Shown here one piece after another: positions 43,423-51,733 of a stretch of DNA of 64,000 nucleotides. Origin of the DNA: Demequina mangrovi (GTDB lineage Bacteria > Actinomycetota > Actinomycetes > Actinomycetales > Demequinaceae); contig NZ_BBLU01000006.1 in assembly GCF_000759715.1 (NCBI RefSeq), positions 1 to 64,000 of the forward strand, read 5' to 3'. The first letter of the stretch is position 1. Each line of letters starts with the position of its first letter. The notes under the pieces are model-generated. The model did not search any database, had not been told where the DNA came from, and saw only the letters and a list, made by a program, of their open reading frames with translations. The position numbers and the translations under genes were made by a program.

Positions 43423-45210
43423 ATGCGGACATCGATCGCCACGGTGTGTCTCGCGGGCGGGCTCGTCGAGAAGCTGCACGCGTGCGCCGCGGCGGGCTTC
43501 GACGGCGTCGAGATCATGGACGCCGATCTCATCGCCGCGCACGAGTCGCCCGAGGAGATCCGCGCGCTGTGCGCGCGTCTCGGGCTCTCGATCGACATGT
43601 TCCAGCCGTTCCGCGATCTCGAGGGCGTCGACGAGCCGACCTTCGCCCGCAACCTCCGCCGGGCCGAGGCGAAGCTCGACGTGATGGAGCGGCTGGGCGC
43701 CGACCTCCTGCTCGTGTGCTCGAACGCCGGCACCGCGACCGTCGACGACGACGAGGTCGCGGCGCGCCAGCTCGCGGCGCTCGCGGACCTCGCCGCGCCG
43801 CGCGGGATCCGCCTCGCGTACGAGGCCCTCGCGTGGGGGCGCTACGTCGACGACCCGCTGCACGCGTACCGCATCGTCCGCCTGGCGGACCGCCCCAACC
43901 TCGGCACGTGCCTCGACAGCTTCCACGTCCTGTCGCGCGGCCACGATCCACGCGTGATCGAGGAGATCGACGGCGACGCGATCTTCTTCGTCCAGCTCTC
44001 CGACGCGCCCGCGCTCGACATGGACGTCCTGTCGTGGAGCAGGCATCACCGCCTGTTCCCCGGCGAGGGCGCGTTCCCGCTCACCGACTTCGTGTCGAGC
44101 CTGGTGCGCACGGGCTACGCGGGGCCGCTCTCGCTCGAGGTGTTCAACGACACGTTCCGCCAGACCGACGTGGTCCGCACGGCGGCGCATGCGCGGCGCT
44201 CGCTCACGTGGCTCGAGGACCGTGCCGCCGCTGCCGATGGGCGGTCCGAGGGCCGCATCGTCGGCCCCCAGCCGGCGCGCGGCGTCGACTTCGTCGAGAT
44301 CGGCGGCGCGGATCTCGCGGAGGTCGAGCGGATCCTCGAGCAGCTGGGCTTCGCCTTCGCCGGGCGCCACCGCAGCAAGCCGGTGCGGCTGTGGACCGCC
44401 GGGGCCGCGCGGATCATCGTGAACGAGCAGCGGCGCGAGCGCGAGCCCGGGCTCACCGGCCTCGGCCTCACGGTGGACGATGCCGCGGCCGCCTTCGCGC
44501 GGGCGCGCGCGCTCGGCGCGCCGCAGGTGTACCGCCGCACGTACCTGGGGGAGCAGGACCTGCCGGCCGTGGCCGCGCCCGACGGCACCGAGGTGTTCTG
44601 GAGCGACCGTCCGGAGGAGGCCTCGTGGATCGGCGAGTTCGTCGGCGGGGTCGAGGCGCCCGGCGCGCTGAGCGGCGTGATCGACCACATCAACCTGGGC
44701 TACCGGTGGCACGAGTTCGACGAGGCGGTGCTCTTCGCGGGCGCGGTGCTGTCGCTCTCCACGGAGTCCGCCTCCGACGTGCCCGGCCCCGGCGGGCTGG
44801 TGCGCAGCCAGGTGATGAGGACGGAGGACGGGGTCCTGCGGGTCCCGATCAACCTCGCGCCGCCCACCGCGGCCGCTCCCGCCCGGCACGTCGCGATCCG
44901 CTGCGACGACGCGATCGCTGCCGCCCGTGCGGCGCGCGCCGCGGGGCTGCCGTTCCTGCCGATCCCCGACAACTACTACGACGACCTCGAGGCGCGCTTC
45001 GGCGACATGGTCGAGCCCGGTCTCCTGGCCGAGCTCCGCGAGCTGGGCCTCTTCTACGACCGCGAGGAGGACGGCGAGTTCCTGCACTTCTACGCGCCGG
45101 TCACCGGCGACGTGTTCGTCGAGGTGGTCGAGAGGCGCGGGGGCTACGACGGGTACGGCGCGTCGAACGCGCCGGTCCGGCTCGCGGCCCAGCGCCTCGC
45201 GCAGGCGTGA
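43423..45210 (+). CDS. quiC: 3-dehydroshikimate dehydratase, QuiC1 type (two-domain)
   Basis: Two-domain protein of 595 residues. The N-terminal xylose-isomerase/AP-endonuclease-2-type TIM barrel (about 1-265) has metal-ligand segments LAYEALAWGRY, CLDSFHV, VQLSDAP and LSLEVFN. The C-terminal part (about 285-590) is a vicinal-oxygen-chelate domain pair like 4-hydroxyphenylpyruvate dioxygenase, with candidate ligands in IDHINLGY (about 422), RHVAIRCDD (about 489) and VFVEVVER (about 567). This fusion is the bacterial QuiC1 dehydratase, which makes protocatechuate. It is divergent from the TRAP-dehydrogenase operon, completing a short pathway. Confidence 0.85.
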   Translation: MRTSIATVCLAGGLVEKLHACAAAGFDGVEIMDADLIAAHESPEEIRALCARLGLSIDMFQPFRDLEGVDEPTFARNLRRAEAKLDVMERLGADLLLVCSNAGTATVDDDEVAARQLAALADLAAPRGIRLAYEALAWGRYVDDPLHAYRIVRLADRPNLGTCLDSFHVLSRGHDPRVIEEIDGDAIFFVQLSDAPALDMDVLSWSRHHRLFPGEGAFPLTDFVSSLVRTGYAGPLSLEVFNDTFRQTDVVRTAAHARRSLTWLEDRAAAADGRSEGRIVGPQPARGVDFVEIGGADLAEVERILEQLGFAFAGRHRSKPVRLWTAGAARIIVNEQRREREPGLTGLGLTVDDAAAAFARARALGAPQVYRRTYLGEQDLPAVAAPDGTEVFWSDRPEEASWIGEFVGGVEAPGALSGVIDHINLGYRWHEFDEAVLFAGAVLSLSTESASDVPGPGGLVRSQVMRTEDGVLRVPINLAPPTAAAPARHVAIRCDDAIAAARAARAAGLPFLPIPDNYYDDLEARFGDMVEPGLLAELRELGLFYDREEDGEFLHFYAPVTGDVFVEVVERRGGYDGYGASNAPVRLAAQRLAQA

Positions 45211-45223
45211 CGCGCAGGCGTGA
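45198..45223 (+). repeat. Tandem 13-bp duplication at the quiC stop
   Basis: CGCGCAGGCGTGA occurs twice head to tail. The first copy contains the stop codon; the second lies just outside the gene. Confidence 0.6.
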
Positions 45224-45232
45224 CGCGCCGGA

Positions 45233-45246
45233 CCTGACGGGTCAGG
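45233..45246. terminator. Small hairpin between convergent quiC and capA-like genes
   Basis: CCTGA-CGGG-TCAGG, overlapping the stop of the capA-like gene. Weak. Confidence 0.3.
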
Positions 45247-46597
45247 CGGACGGGGCGGGCCGCAGCAGCGCGTAGGCGTGCTGCGCGAGACCGGTGCGAG
45301 GCGCCGTGATCTCCGTCGCCTCGTCGCCGACCGCATCGCGCACCGCCGCGTGGCGCGTAGCGACCTCGGCCGCCGTCAGCGTGCCCGAGCCGTCGGCGAT
45401 GTCCGCCAGCGCGTGCACGGTGTGACCGCCGCGCCGGTCCACCGTGGTCGCGATCCAGCCCGCGTCGACGCTCACGTCCCCGTCGGGCGTCACGGTGAAC
45501 GTCGCGTCGAGCAGCACCCCGTTGGAGGTCGCCGCCGTGCAGCACGAGGCGTCCTGGTTGGAGAGCAGGTTGCCGAGGCCGAAGGCGGTCCACATGCCGT
45601 CGCCCGACGGGCCCCCGGGGAGCAGCTCGACGGGCTGCGGCACGTGCGCGTGGTGGCCGATGTAGAGGTCCACGAGCCCCGACTCGGCGATCTGCGTCGC
45701 GATCGAGCGCTGCGCGGCGCTCGGCTCGGTGCGGTACTCGACGCAGCAGTGGACCGAGGCGACCACCACGTCCGCGCCGTCGTCCCGCGCGCGCTGCGCG
45801 GCCTCGATGATCGGGCTCGCGTCGGCGGCGTCCGCGTCGAAGGTGTCGACCTCCCACGCCGCCGCCTCGGGCATGCCGTTGGTGCCGTACGACCAGCTCA
45901 GGTGCGCGACGCGGACCGTGCGGTCGCCGTCCTGCACCACGTAGTACGAGATCGCCTCGGACTCGTCCTCGGTCCGCGCGGTGCCGGCGTGCTGGAGCAG
46001 CTGGTCGTCGAAGGCCGCGAGGGTGGCCTCGACTCCGGCGGATCCCTTGTCGACGCTGTGGTTGGACGCGGTCGAGCAGCCGTCCCAGCCCATCGTGGCG
46101 AGATCGCGGACCAGCGCGCTCGGTGCGGAGAAGATCGGGTAGCCGGACGGACGCACGCCCTCGGGCGAGACCGGCACCTCGAGGTGGCAGATCGCGAGGT
46201 CGGCGCCCTGGAGGTAGGGGACCAGCCCGTCCATGAGCGCGGTGTAGTCGTAGCTGTCGTCGGTCTCCGCCGAGGCGTTGACCGGCGTGTGGGTGAGGAT
46301 GTCGCCGCCCGCGACCAGCGAGAACGTCACGTCCTGCGCGACGGCCGCGATCGGCGTCGGCGAGGGAGCGGGGACGCTCTCCGTCGTCGCGGTCGCCGTC
46401 GGCTCGGGCGTCGCCGTGGCCGAGGGCGCGGCGGTGCCGGCCCCCTCCGCGGAGGCGGTCGGGGCGCCCGCATCGGTGCCGATGCCGGCGAGCCAGCCGA
46501 GCGACGCGCCGGCGATGAGGGCGGTCGCGGCCGCGAGCACGAGCGCGAACGAGGCTCTCGCCGGGCCCGCGGGAGCATGACGGGTCGGGCGGTGCAT
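45242..46597 (-). CDS. CapA family (PGA synthesis-like) exported metallophosphatase-fold protein
   Basis: Protein of 451 residues. An N-terminal membrane segment or signal (about 15-40) is followed by a long Thr/Pro/Ala-rich linker (to about 95), then a CapA-type calcineurin-like domain: LVAGGDILTH at its start, ADLAICHLEVPVSP, TASNHSVDKG and IGHHAHVPQPVELLPGG. CapA was named from poly-gamma-glutamate capsule synthesis, but most homologues lack known roles. No capB or capC is nearby. A GATAAT element lies 6 nt before the ATG. Confidence 0.85.
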   Translation of the reverse strand: MHRPTRHAPAGPARASFALVLAAATALIAGASLGWLAGIGTDAGAPTASAEGAGTAAPSATATPEPTATATTESVPAPSPTPIAAVAQDVTFSLVAGGDILTHTPVNASAETDDSYDYTALMDGLVPYLQGADLAICHLEVPVSPEGVRPSGYPIFSAPSALVRDLATMGWDGCSTASNHSVDKGSAGVEATLAAFDDQLLQHAGTARTEDESEAISYYVVQDGDRTVRVAHLSWSYGTNGMPEAAAWEVDTFDADAADASPIIEAAQRARDDGADVVVASVHCCVEYRTEPSAAQRSIATQIAESGLVDLYIGHHAHVPQPVELLPGGPSGDGMWTAFGLGNLLSNQDASCCTAATSNGVLLDATFTVTPDGDVSVDAGWIATTVDRRGGHTVHALADIADGSGTLTAAEVATRHAAVRDAVGDEATEITAPRTGLAQHAYALLRPAPSA

Positions 46598-46603
46598 GCC
46601 TCG

Positions 46604-46609
46604 ATTATC
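46604..46609 (-). promoter_or_regulatory. Leaderless promoter of the capA-like gene
   Basis: Minus-strand GATAAT, close to the TATAAT consensus, 6 nt before the ATG at 46597. Confidence 0.55.
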
Positions 46610-46668
46610 CCGCGCCTCGTCGGTTGCCCGGGACCACCGCGTCGCGCGCCTCATGCCCCGGACCGCAT

Positions 46669-46674
46669 TAGGGT
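46669..46674 (+). promoter_or_regulatory. Leaderless promoter of pgsA
   Basis: TAGGGT 6 nt before the GTG at 46681. Confidence 0.55.
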
Positions 46675-46680
46675 GTGTGC

Positions 46681-47250
46681 GTGACCTCCGCTGTTCCCAA
46701 CGTGCTCACCGTCGCGCGTCTCGTCATGGTGCCCGTGGTGCTCGCGTTGCTGTTCATCGACGACGGCGCGGAGGGCGCCGCTCGCTGGTGGGCCCTCGCG
46801 CTGTTCATGATCGCGGCCGCGACCGACTTCTTCGACGGCTACCTCGCGCGTCGCTGGGGGGTGGTCAGCCCGTTCGGCAAGCTCGCGGATCCGATCGCGG
46901 ACAAGGCGCTCGTGCTCGGCGTGCTGGGCATGCTGGTCCTCACCGACGGGATCCCGTGGTGGCCCGTCGTCATCATCGCCGCGCGCGAGCTGTGGGTCAC
47001 CATCGGGCGTCTCCTGGTCGCCGCCGGCACCGTGATCCCCGCCTCGCCGGGCGGCAAGGCCAAGACGATGGCGCAGCTGCTCGCGATCTGGCTCTACCTG
47101 ATCCCCGGCATGCCGGGCTGGGTCGACCAGGCCGCGTGGTGGGTGCTGCTCGTCGCGACCGCGCTCGCGCTCGTCACCGGCATCGACTACACGGTGAAGA
47201 TCCTGCAGGCCGCGCGCGAGCAGCGCGCGGACGGCCATGCCGCGGCCTGA
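46681..47250 (+). CDS. pgsA: CDP-diacylglycerol-glycerol-3-phosphate phosphatidyltransferase
   Basis: Membrane enzyme (189 aa) making phosphatidylglycerol phosphate. The CDP-alcohol phosphotransferase motif is complete: the DxxDG-AR part is TDFFDGYLARR and the GxxxDxxxD part is FGKLADPIADK. The GTG at 46681 is preferred over 46675 because of the -10 element. It heads pgsA-pncC-clgR-DUF3046. The last 14 bases overlap pncC. Confidence 0.92.
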   Translation: MTSAVPNVLTVARLVMVPVVLALLFIDDGAEGAARWWALALFMIAAATDFFDGYLARRWGVVSPFGKLADPIADKALVLGVLGMLVLTDGIPWWPVVIIAARELWVTIGRLLVAAGTVIPASPGGKAKTMAQLLAIWLYLIPGMPGWVDQAAWWVLLVATALALVTGIDYTVKILQAAREQRADGHAAA

Positions 47251-47719
47251 CGGGCTCGTCGCGCTCCTGAACGCGCGAGGCGCGACCGTGGCGACCGCCG
47301 AGTCCGTCACCGGCGGCGCGGTGTGCGCCGCGCTGGTGTCGGTGCCGGGCGCGTCGAGCGTGGTGCGCGGAGGCATCGTCGCCTACACGGCCGCGATGAA
47401 GCAGGCGCTGCTGGGCGTCGATCCGGACCTCATCTCAGCCGAGGGGGTCGTGTCGGAGGCGGTGGCCGGGGCCATGGCGCGCGGAGTCCGCGAGGCGACG
47501 GGAGCCTCGTTCGGCGTCGCGACCACCGGGGTGGCAGGGCCCGACCCTCACGACGGCGTCCAGCCGGGACGCTTGTGCCTCGCCGTGAGCGCTCCGGACG
47601 GGACGTGGACGGGGACCGTGAGCCTCGCAGGCGATCGTGACGCGGTGCGCGCCGGCGCGGTCGACGCGGCGCTCGACGCGGTCGCGGCGCGCCTCGACGG
47701 AGATGCAACCCAGCTGTAA
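47237..47719 (+). CDS. pncC: Nicotinamide-nucleotide amidase (CinA C-terminal domain)
   Basis: PncC/CinA-C protein of 160 residues, which deamidates NMN. The N-terminal TAESVTGG motif, the central [17 protein letters not shown] and the [10 protein letters not shown] loop are present. The N-terminal CinA (COG1058) domain is absent, as in most actinobacteria at this locus. It overlaps pgsA by 14 nt. Confidence 0.93.
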   Translation: MPRPDGLVALLNARGATVATAESVTGGAVCAALVSVPGASSVVRGGIVAYTAAMKQALLGVDPDLISAEGVVSEAVAGAMARGVREATGASFGVATTGVAGPDPHDGVQPGRLCLAVSAPDGTWTGTVSLAGDRDAVRAGAVDAALDAVAARLDGDATQL

Positions 47720-47752
47720 CCGGGGTGCCACCGCCGCGGAACAACGCTGGGG

Positions 47753-47758
47753 TATGGT
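47753..47758 (+). promoter_or_regulatory. Candidate clgR promoter -10
   Basis: TATGGT 49 nt before the clgR start, after the pncC stop. It would give clgR its own transcript with a short leader. Confidence 0.45.
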
Positions 47759-47807
47759 GCGTTGTGTCACCATGGACAAGGGCCGCATGACGTCGAGGGG
47801 AGAGCGC

Positions 47808-48119
47808 ATGCCCGTGCTTCGCAACGAGATCGGCGAGGTGCTGCGAGACGCACGCCTCACGCAGGGCAAGACGCTGCGCGACATCTCCTCCGGCGCCCGT
47901 GTCTCCCTCGGATACCTCTCCGAGGTCGAGCGCGGTCAGAAGGAGGCGTCGTCGGAGCTGCTCGCCTCGATCTGCGATGCGCTGGACATGCCCATGTCGA
48001 CCATCCTCCGCGAGGTGTCGGACCGCTTCGCCGCGGCCGAGTCGCTCGAGATCGTCCCCGTCATGCCGTCCATCCCGGACACGGTGCCCGAGCTCCTCAG
48101 CTCGATGCGCTCCCGCTAG
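47808..48119 (+). CDS. clgR: ClgR-type XRE transcriptional activator
   Basis: Helix-turn-helix protein of 103 residues. The Cro/C1 fold is at about 10-65: [20 protein letters not shown], then [21 protein letters not shown]. ClgR proteins activate clp protease and stress genes in actinobacteria, and the gene normally sits between pgsA/cinA and recA, as here. In-frame ATGs lie at 47772 and 47787, but 47808 follows GAGGGGAGAGC and gives the family N-terminus MPVLRNEIG. Confidence 0.92.
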   Translation: MPVLRNEIGEVLRDARLTQGKTLRDISSGARVSLGYLSEVERGQKEASSELLASICDALDMPMSTILREVSDRFAAAESLEIVPVMPSIPDTVPELLSSMRSR

Positions 48120-48123
48120 GCGC

Positions 48124-48360
48124 GTGCGTCTCAGCGAGTTCTGGGATCTCGCCGACGCGGTGTTCGGGGAGTCCTACTCGCGCACCCTCGCGCGCGAGCT
48201 CTCCCTCGACGACTTCGACTCCCTCACGCCTGCGGCGGCGCTCGAGGCCGGGCGCCCGCCGCGCGACGTGTGGCACGCCTGGTGCGAGCAGATGAGCGTC
48301 CCGGTGCACCAGCGCGACGGCGGCGACGACCGCCGCATGGTCCCGCCGCCCCGCCGCTAG
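48124..48360 (+). CDS. DUF3046 small protein
   Basis: Short protein of 78 residues starting GTG at 48124 (VRLSEFWDLADAVFG), 4 nt after clgR. The family core includes YSRTLARELSLDDF and ALEAGRPPRDVWHAWC; DUF3046 proteins are almost always found just before recA in actinobacteria. It runs about 15 residues past the usual end (VHQRDGGDDRRMVPPPRR). Function unknown. Confidence 0.88.
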   Translation: MRLSEFWDLADAVFGESYSRTLARELSLDDFDSLTPAAALEAGRPPRDVWHAWCEQMSVPVHQRDGGDDRRMVPPPRR

Positions 48361-48423
48361 GGGCGTCGCGCCTGGTGCGGGCCTGGTGCCCGCCCGGCGC
48401 GCCGGAGCCGTCCGATCGCGTGG

Positions 48424-48448
48424 CGACACGCCGGGCGGCGTGTCGTTT
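48424..48448 (+). terminator. Terminator before recA
   Basis: CGACACGCC (48424-48432) pairs perfectly with GGCGTGTCG (48437-48445) over a GGGC loop, followed by TTT. It ends the pgsA-DUF3046 operon just upstream of the recA SOS box. Confidence 0.75.
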
Positions 48449-48452
48449 CCCT

Positions 48453-48468
48453 TCGAACAGATGTTCGA
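48453..48468 (+). promoter_or_regulatory. LexA (SOS) box of recA
   Basis: TCGAAC-AGAT-GTTCGA, an exact match to the actinobacterial SOS consensus TCGAAC-N4-GTTCGA. A -10-like TACCGT follows at 48471-48476, so LexA would block this promoter. Confidence 0.92.
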
Positions 48469-48604
48469 TATACCGTGGTCCCCAGGACGTCGCGAGGGCC
48501 CACGTTCCACCCGGAGACCGGCCGCTCGCGGCGGTGTCAGAGGGTCGACGTAACGTCGGACGCGACACGACGGCAGACCTGCCCCGGATGGATGCGAGGA
48601 AGAC

Positions 48605-49678
48605 ATGGCACAGGCACAGGACCGCGCGAAGGCGCTCGAGGCGGCGCTCGGGCAGATCGACCGCCAGTTCGGCAAGGGCTCGGCGATGCGGATGGGCGAG
48701 AAGACCGTCGTCCCCGTCGAGGCGATCCCCACCAGCGCCCTCGCGCTCGACATCGCGCTCGGCATCGGCGGCCTGCCGCGCGGCCGCATCGTCGAGATCT
48801 ACGGCCCCGAGTCCTCCGGTAAGACCACGGTCGCGCTCCACGCGGTCGCGAACATGCAGAAGGCCGGCGGCACCGCGGCGTTCGTCGACGCGGAGCACGC
48901 GCTCGACCCCGAGTACGCCCGCAAGCTCGGCGTCGACGTCGACAACCTCATCGTGTCGCAGCCCGACACCGGTGAGCAGGCCCTCGAGATCGCGGACATC
49001 CTCGTGCGCTCGGGCGGCATCGACATCCTCGTCATCGACTCGGTCGCGGCGCTCGTGCCCAAGGCCGAGATCGAGGGCGAGATGGGCGACAGCCACGTCG
49101 GCCTCCAGGCCCGCCTCATGTCGCAGGCGCTGCGCAAGATCACCGGTGCGCTCAACACCACCGGCACCACCGCGATCTTCATCAACCAGCTCCGCGAGAA
49201 GATCGGCGTGTTCTTCGGCAGCCCCGAGACCACCACGGGTGGAAAGGCGCTGAAGTTCTACGCCTCCGTGCGCCTCGACGTGCGTCGCATCGAGACCCTC
49301 AAGGAGGGCACGGAGCCGGTCGGCAACCGCACCCGCGTCAAGGTCGTCAAGAACAAGATGGCGCCGCCGTTCAAGCAGGCCGAGTTCGACATCCTCTACG
49401 GCCAGGGCATCTCGCGCGAGGGCGGCATCATCGACCTCGGCGTCGAGCACGGCTTCGTGAAGAAGTCGGGGGCCTGGTACACGTACGAGGGCGACCAGCT
49501 CGGCCAGGGCAAGGAGAACGCCCGCAACTTCCTCAAGGACAACCCGCAGCTCGCGGACGAGATCGAGCGCAAGGTGAAGTCGAAGCTCGGCATCGGCGTC
49601 CCGGTCGGCGAGGAGAACCAGGACCTCGAGCCCGCCAAGCAGGCGCCGGCCGGCAAGAGGGGCAAGAGCGACGCCTGA
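48605..49678 (+). CDS. recA: Recombinase RecA
   Basis: RecA (357 aa) forms filaments on single-stranded DNA, drives recombination and triggers LexA self-cleavage. Walker A GPESSGKT is at residues 67-74; the MAW-type region and L2 loop ([21 protein letters not shown]) are intact. No intein is present. The ATG follows GAGGAAG at the end of a leader of about 130 nt. It is SOS-controlled and followed by recX after 3 nt. Confidence 0.98.
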   Translation: MAQAQDRAKALEAALGQIDRQFGKGSAMRMGEKTVVPVEAIPTSALALDIALGIGGLPRGRIVEIYGPESSGKTTVALHAVANMQKAGGTAAFVDAEHALDPEYARKLGVDVDNLIVSQPDTGEQALEIADILVRSGGIDILVIDSVAALVPKAEIEGEMGDSHVGLQARLMSQALRKITGALNTTGTTAIFINQLREKIGVFFGSPETTTGGKALKFYASVRLDVRRIETLKEGTEPVGNRTRVKVVKNKMAPPFKQAEFDILYGQGISREGGIIDLGVEHGFVKKSGAWYTYEGDQLGQGKENARNFLKDNPQLADEIERKVKSKLGIGVPVGEENQDLEPAKQAPAGKRGKSDA

Positions 49679-49681
49679 CGC

Positions 49682-50242
49682 ATGAGCGAGACGTCCGACC
49701 GTCCCCGTGGGCGCCGTTACCGGCGCCCACGGGGCGAGTCTCCCGAGGACCTCGAGCCCATCACGGACCCCGAGAAGGCCCGGGAGATCGCGCTCGGCGT
49801 GCTGACCCGGGCCTCGCGCTCGGCCGCGCAGCTGCGCGAGAAGTTGATCTCGCGCCGGGTCGAGCCGGGGCTGGCAGACGAGATCGTCGCGCGCTACATC
49901 GAGGTGGGCCTGGTCGACGATGCCGGGCTCGCGGCGACCATCGTGCGCACCCGGCACTCCGAGCGAGGGCAGTCGCGCCGGGCCATCCGCATGGAGCTCG
50001 CGCGCAAGGGCTTCGAGCCCGATCACATCGACGGGGCGCTCGACCAGATCGACGACGAGGACGAGCGCGAGCGTGCCGGGGAGCTCGCGCGCCGGCGCTG
50101 GCAGCAGCTCGCCGCGCATCCGGTGGACGTCCGCACGCGACGCGTGGTCGCGATGCTCGGACGCAAGGGCTACCCGAGCTCGCTGGCATTCGCACTCGTG
50201 TCAGACTTGCGACGTGCCGATGATGAGGATGGCGGATGCTGA
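49682..50242 (+). CDS. recX: RecA regulator RecX
   Basis: RecX (186 aa) modulates RecA filaments. The protein has an Arg-rich N-terminus, then three-helix repeats with AAQLREKLISRRVEPGLADEIV, YIEVGLVDDAGLAATIV and RRAIRMELARKGF. It starts 3 nt after recA and shares the recA promoter. Confidence 0.93.
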   Translation: MSETSDRPRGRRYRRPRGESPEDLEPITDPEKAREIALGVLTRASRSAAQLREKLISRRVEPGLADEIVARYIEVGLVDDAGLAATIVRTRHSERGQSRRAIRMELARKGFEPDHIDGALDQIDDEDERERAGELARRRWQQLAAHPVDVRTRRVVAMLGRKGYPSSLAFALVSDLRRADDEDGGC

Positions 50243-50269
50243 CACGCCCGCACGAAGGAGGAGCAGGGG

Positions 50270-51730
50270 ATGCCCCAGTCGCTGATCATCCTGCTGCTTC
50301 TGGGCTCGAGCCTCATCGCCCTGCTGCTCGTGCTCTTCGCCCGCCGCGAGGCGGCCGCCGAGCGTGAGGCGGCGCGCAACGAGGCCGCGATGGTGCGCGA
50401 GGAGGCGCAGGCCAGGCTCGCCGAGGTGAAGCGCCGCGAGGAGAACTCGCTGGCGCGTGAGAAGGACGTCGCCGGCGATCAGCGCACCGCTCAGCAGTAC
50501 GCGCGCGCGCTCGACGAGCGCGCCGCCGTGGTCGCCCGCGACGAGAAGCGGCTCGCGCAGACCCGCGGCCGTCTCGAGGACGAGCGCACCGCGGCGCTGG
50601 CCGCCGTGGCCAAGACCACCGTCGACGAGGCCCGCACCGAGCTCACGGAGGCGCTGCTCGAACGCGCGCGCGCGGCGGCGGCCGTCGAGCTCCGACGCCT
50701 CGAGAAGCGCACGCAGGCGAACGCGGAGGAGCGGGCGCGGGCGATCCTCGTCGAGGCGATGCAGCGCCAGGCCGCGGCCTCGTCCTCCGAGCACTCGACC
50801 ACGTGGATCGACCTGCCGAGCGAGGAGATGAAGGGCCGCATCATCGGTCGCGAGGGCCGCAACATCCGGGCCTTCGAGGCGCTCACCGGCGTCACCGTCG
50901 TGGTCGAGGAGGGCGTGAACGCGGTGCAGCTGTCCTGCTTCGACCCGGACCGCCGCGAGATCGCCGAGGTGACGCTCGCGGCGCTCGTCGAGGACGGTCG
51001 CATCCAGCCTCAGCGCGTCGAGGCCGAGTACACGCGCGCCGTCGCCGGTGCGGTGCAGCGCCATCGTGCCGCGGGCCTGGACGCGCTCACCGCCGCCGGG
51101 GTCTCCGGAGTCGCGACCGAGGTGGTCGACACGCTCGGACGGCTGCGGCTGCGGACCTCGTACGGCCAGAACGTGCTCGCTCACCTCGTCGAGGCGTCGC
51201 AGATCGCGGCGGACATCGCCGCCGCCGTCGGCGCGGACGTCGAGGTCGCACGTCGCGGCGCGCTGCTCCACGACGTCGGCAAGGCCTTCTCGCATGAGCA
51301 GAAGGGCACGCACGCGGGGCTCGGCGCGCGTTTCGCCGCCGAGCACGGCGAGGAGCCGGCGGTGGTCAACGCGATCGCCGCGCACCACGACGACGTTCCC
51401 GCGGAGACCATCGAGGCCGTGATCGTGCAGGTCGCCGACGCCGTCTCGGCCTCCCGTCCGGGCGCGCGTCGGGAGGACATCGACGCGTACCTCAAGCGCA
51501 TGGAGAACCTTGAGAGGCTCGTGCTCGAGCACCACGGCGTGACACGCGTGCTCGCGATGGCCGCAGGACGCGAGGTCAGGGTGGTCGTCGAGCCTGACGA
51601 GATCGACGACGCGGGGACCCAGGCGCTGGCGCGTACAATTGCGGAGCACATCACCCAGGACTTCACCTTCCCCGGAGAGATCAAGGTGACCGTGATCCGC
51701 GAGCTACGTGCGGACGCCGTCGCCGGATAG
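50270..51730 (+). CDS. rny: Ribonuclease Y
   Basis: RNase Y (486 aa) starts mRNA decay by endonucleolytic cleavage at the membrane. One N-terminal membrane helix (about 5-25), a long coiled coil rich in Arg/Glu/Ala (to about 185), a KH domain (KGRIIGREGRNIRAFEAL near residue 186) and an HD domain with LLHDVGKAFSHE (near residue 335). A strong site AGGAGGAG precedes the ATG. It lies between recX and miaB. Confidence 0.95.
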   Translation: MPQSLIILLLLGSSLIALLLVLFARREAAAEREAARNEAAMVREEAQARLAEVKRREENSLAREKDVAGDQRTAQQYARALDERAAVVARDEKRLAQTRGRLEDERTAALAAVAKTTVDEARTELTEALLERARAAAAVELRRLEKRTQANAEERARAILVEAMQRQAAASSSEHSTTWIDLPSEEMKGRIIGREGRNIRAFEALTGVTVVVEEGVNAVQLSCFDPDRREIAEVTLAALVEDGRIQPQRVEAEYTRAVAGAVQRHRAAGLDALTAAGVSGVATEVVDTLGRLRLRTSYGQNVLAHLVEASQIAADIAAAVGADVEVARRGALLHDVGKAFSHEQKGTHAGLGARFAAEHGEEPAVVNAIAAHHDDVPAETIEAVIVQVADAVSASRPGARREDIDAYLKRMENLERLVLEHHGVTRVLAMAAGREVRVVVEPDEIDDAGTQALARTIAEHITQDFTFPGEIKVTVIRELRADAVAG

Positions 51731-51733
51731 AGC

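Noticed and set aside
47720-47807. ClgR autoregulatory operator
   Set aside because: CGC/GCG half-sites are present by chance in such GC-rich DNA; none matches the published consensus well.
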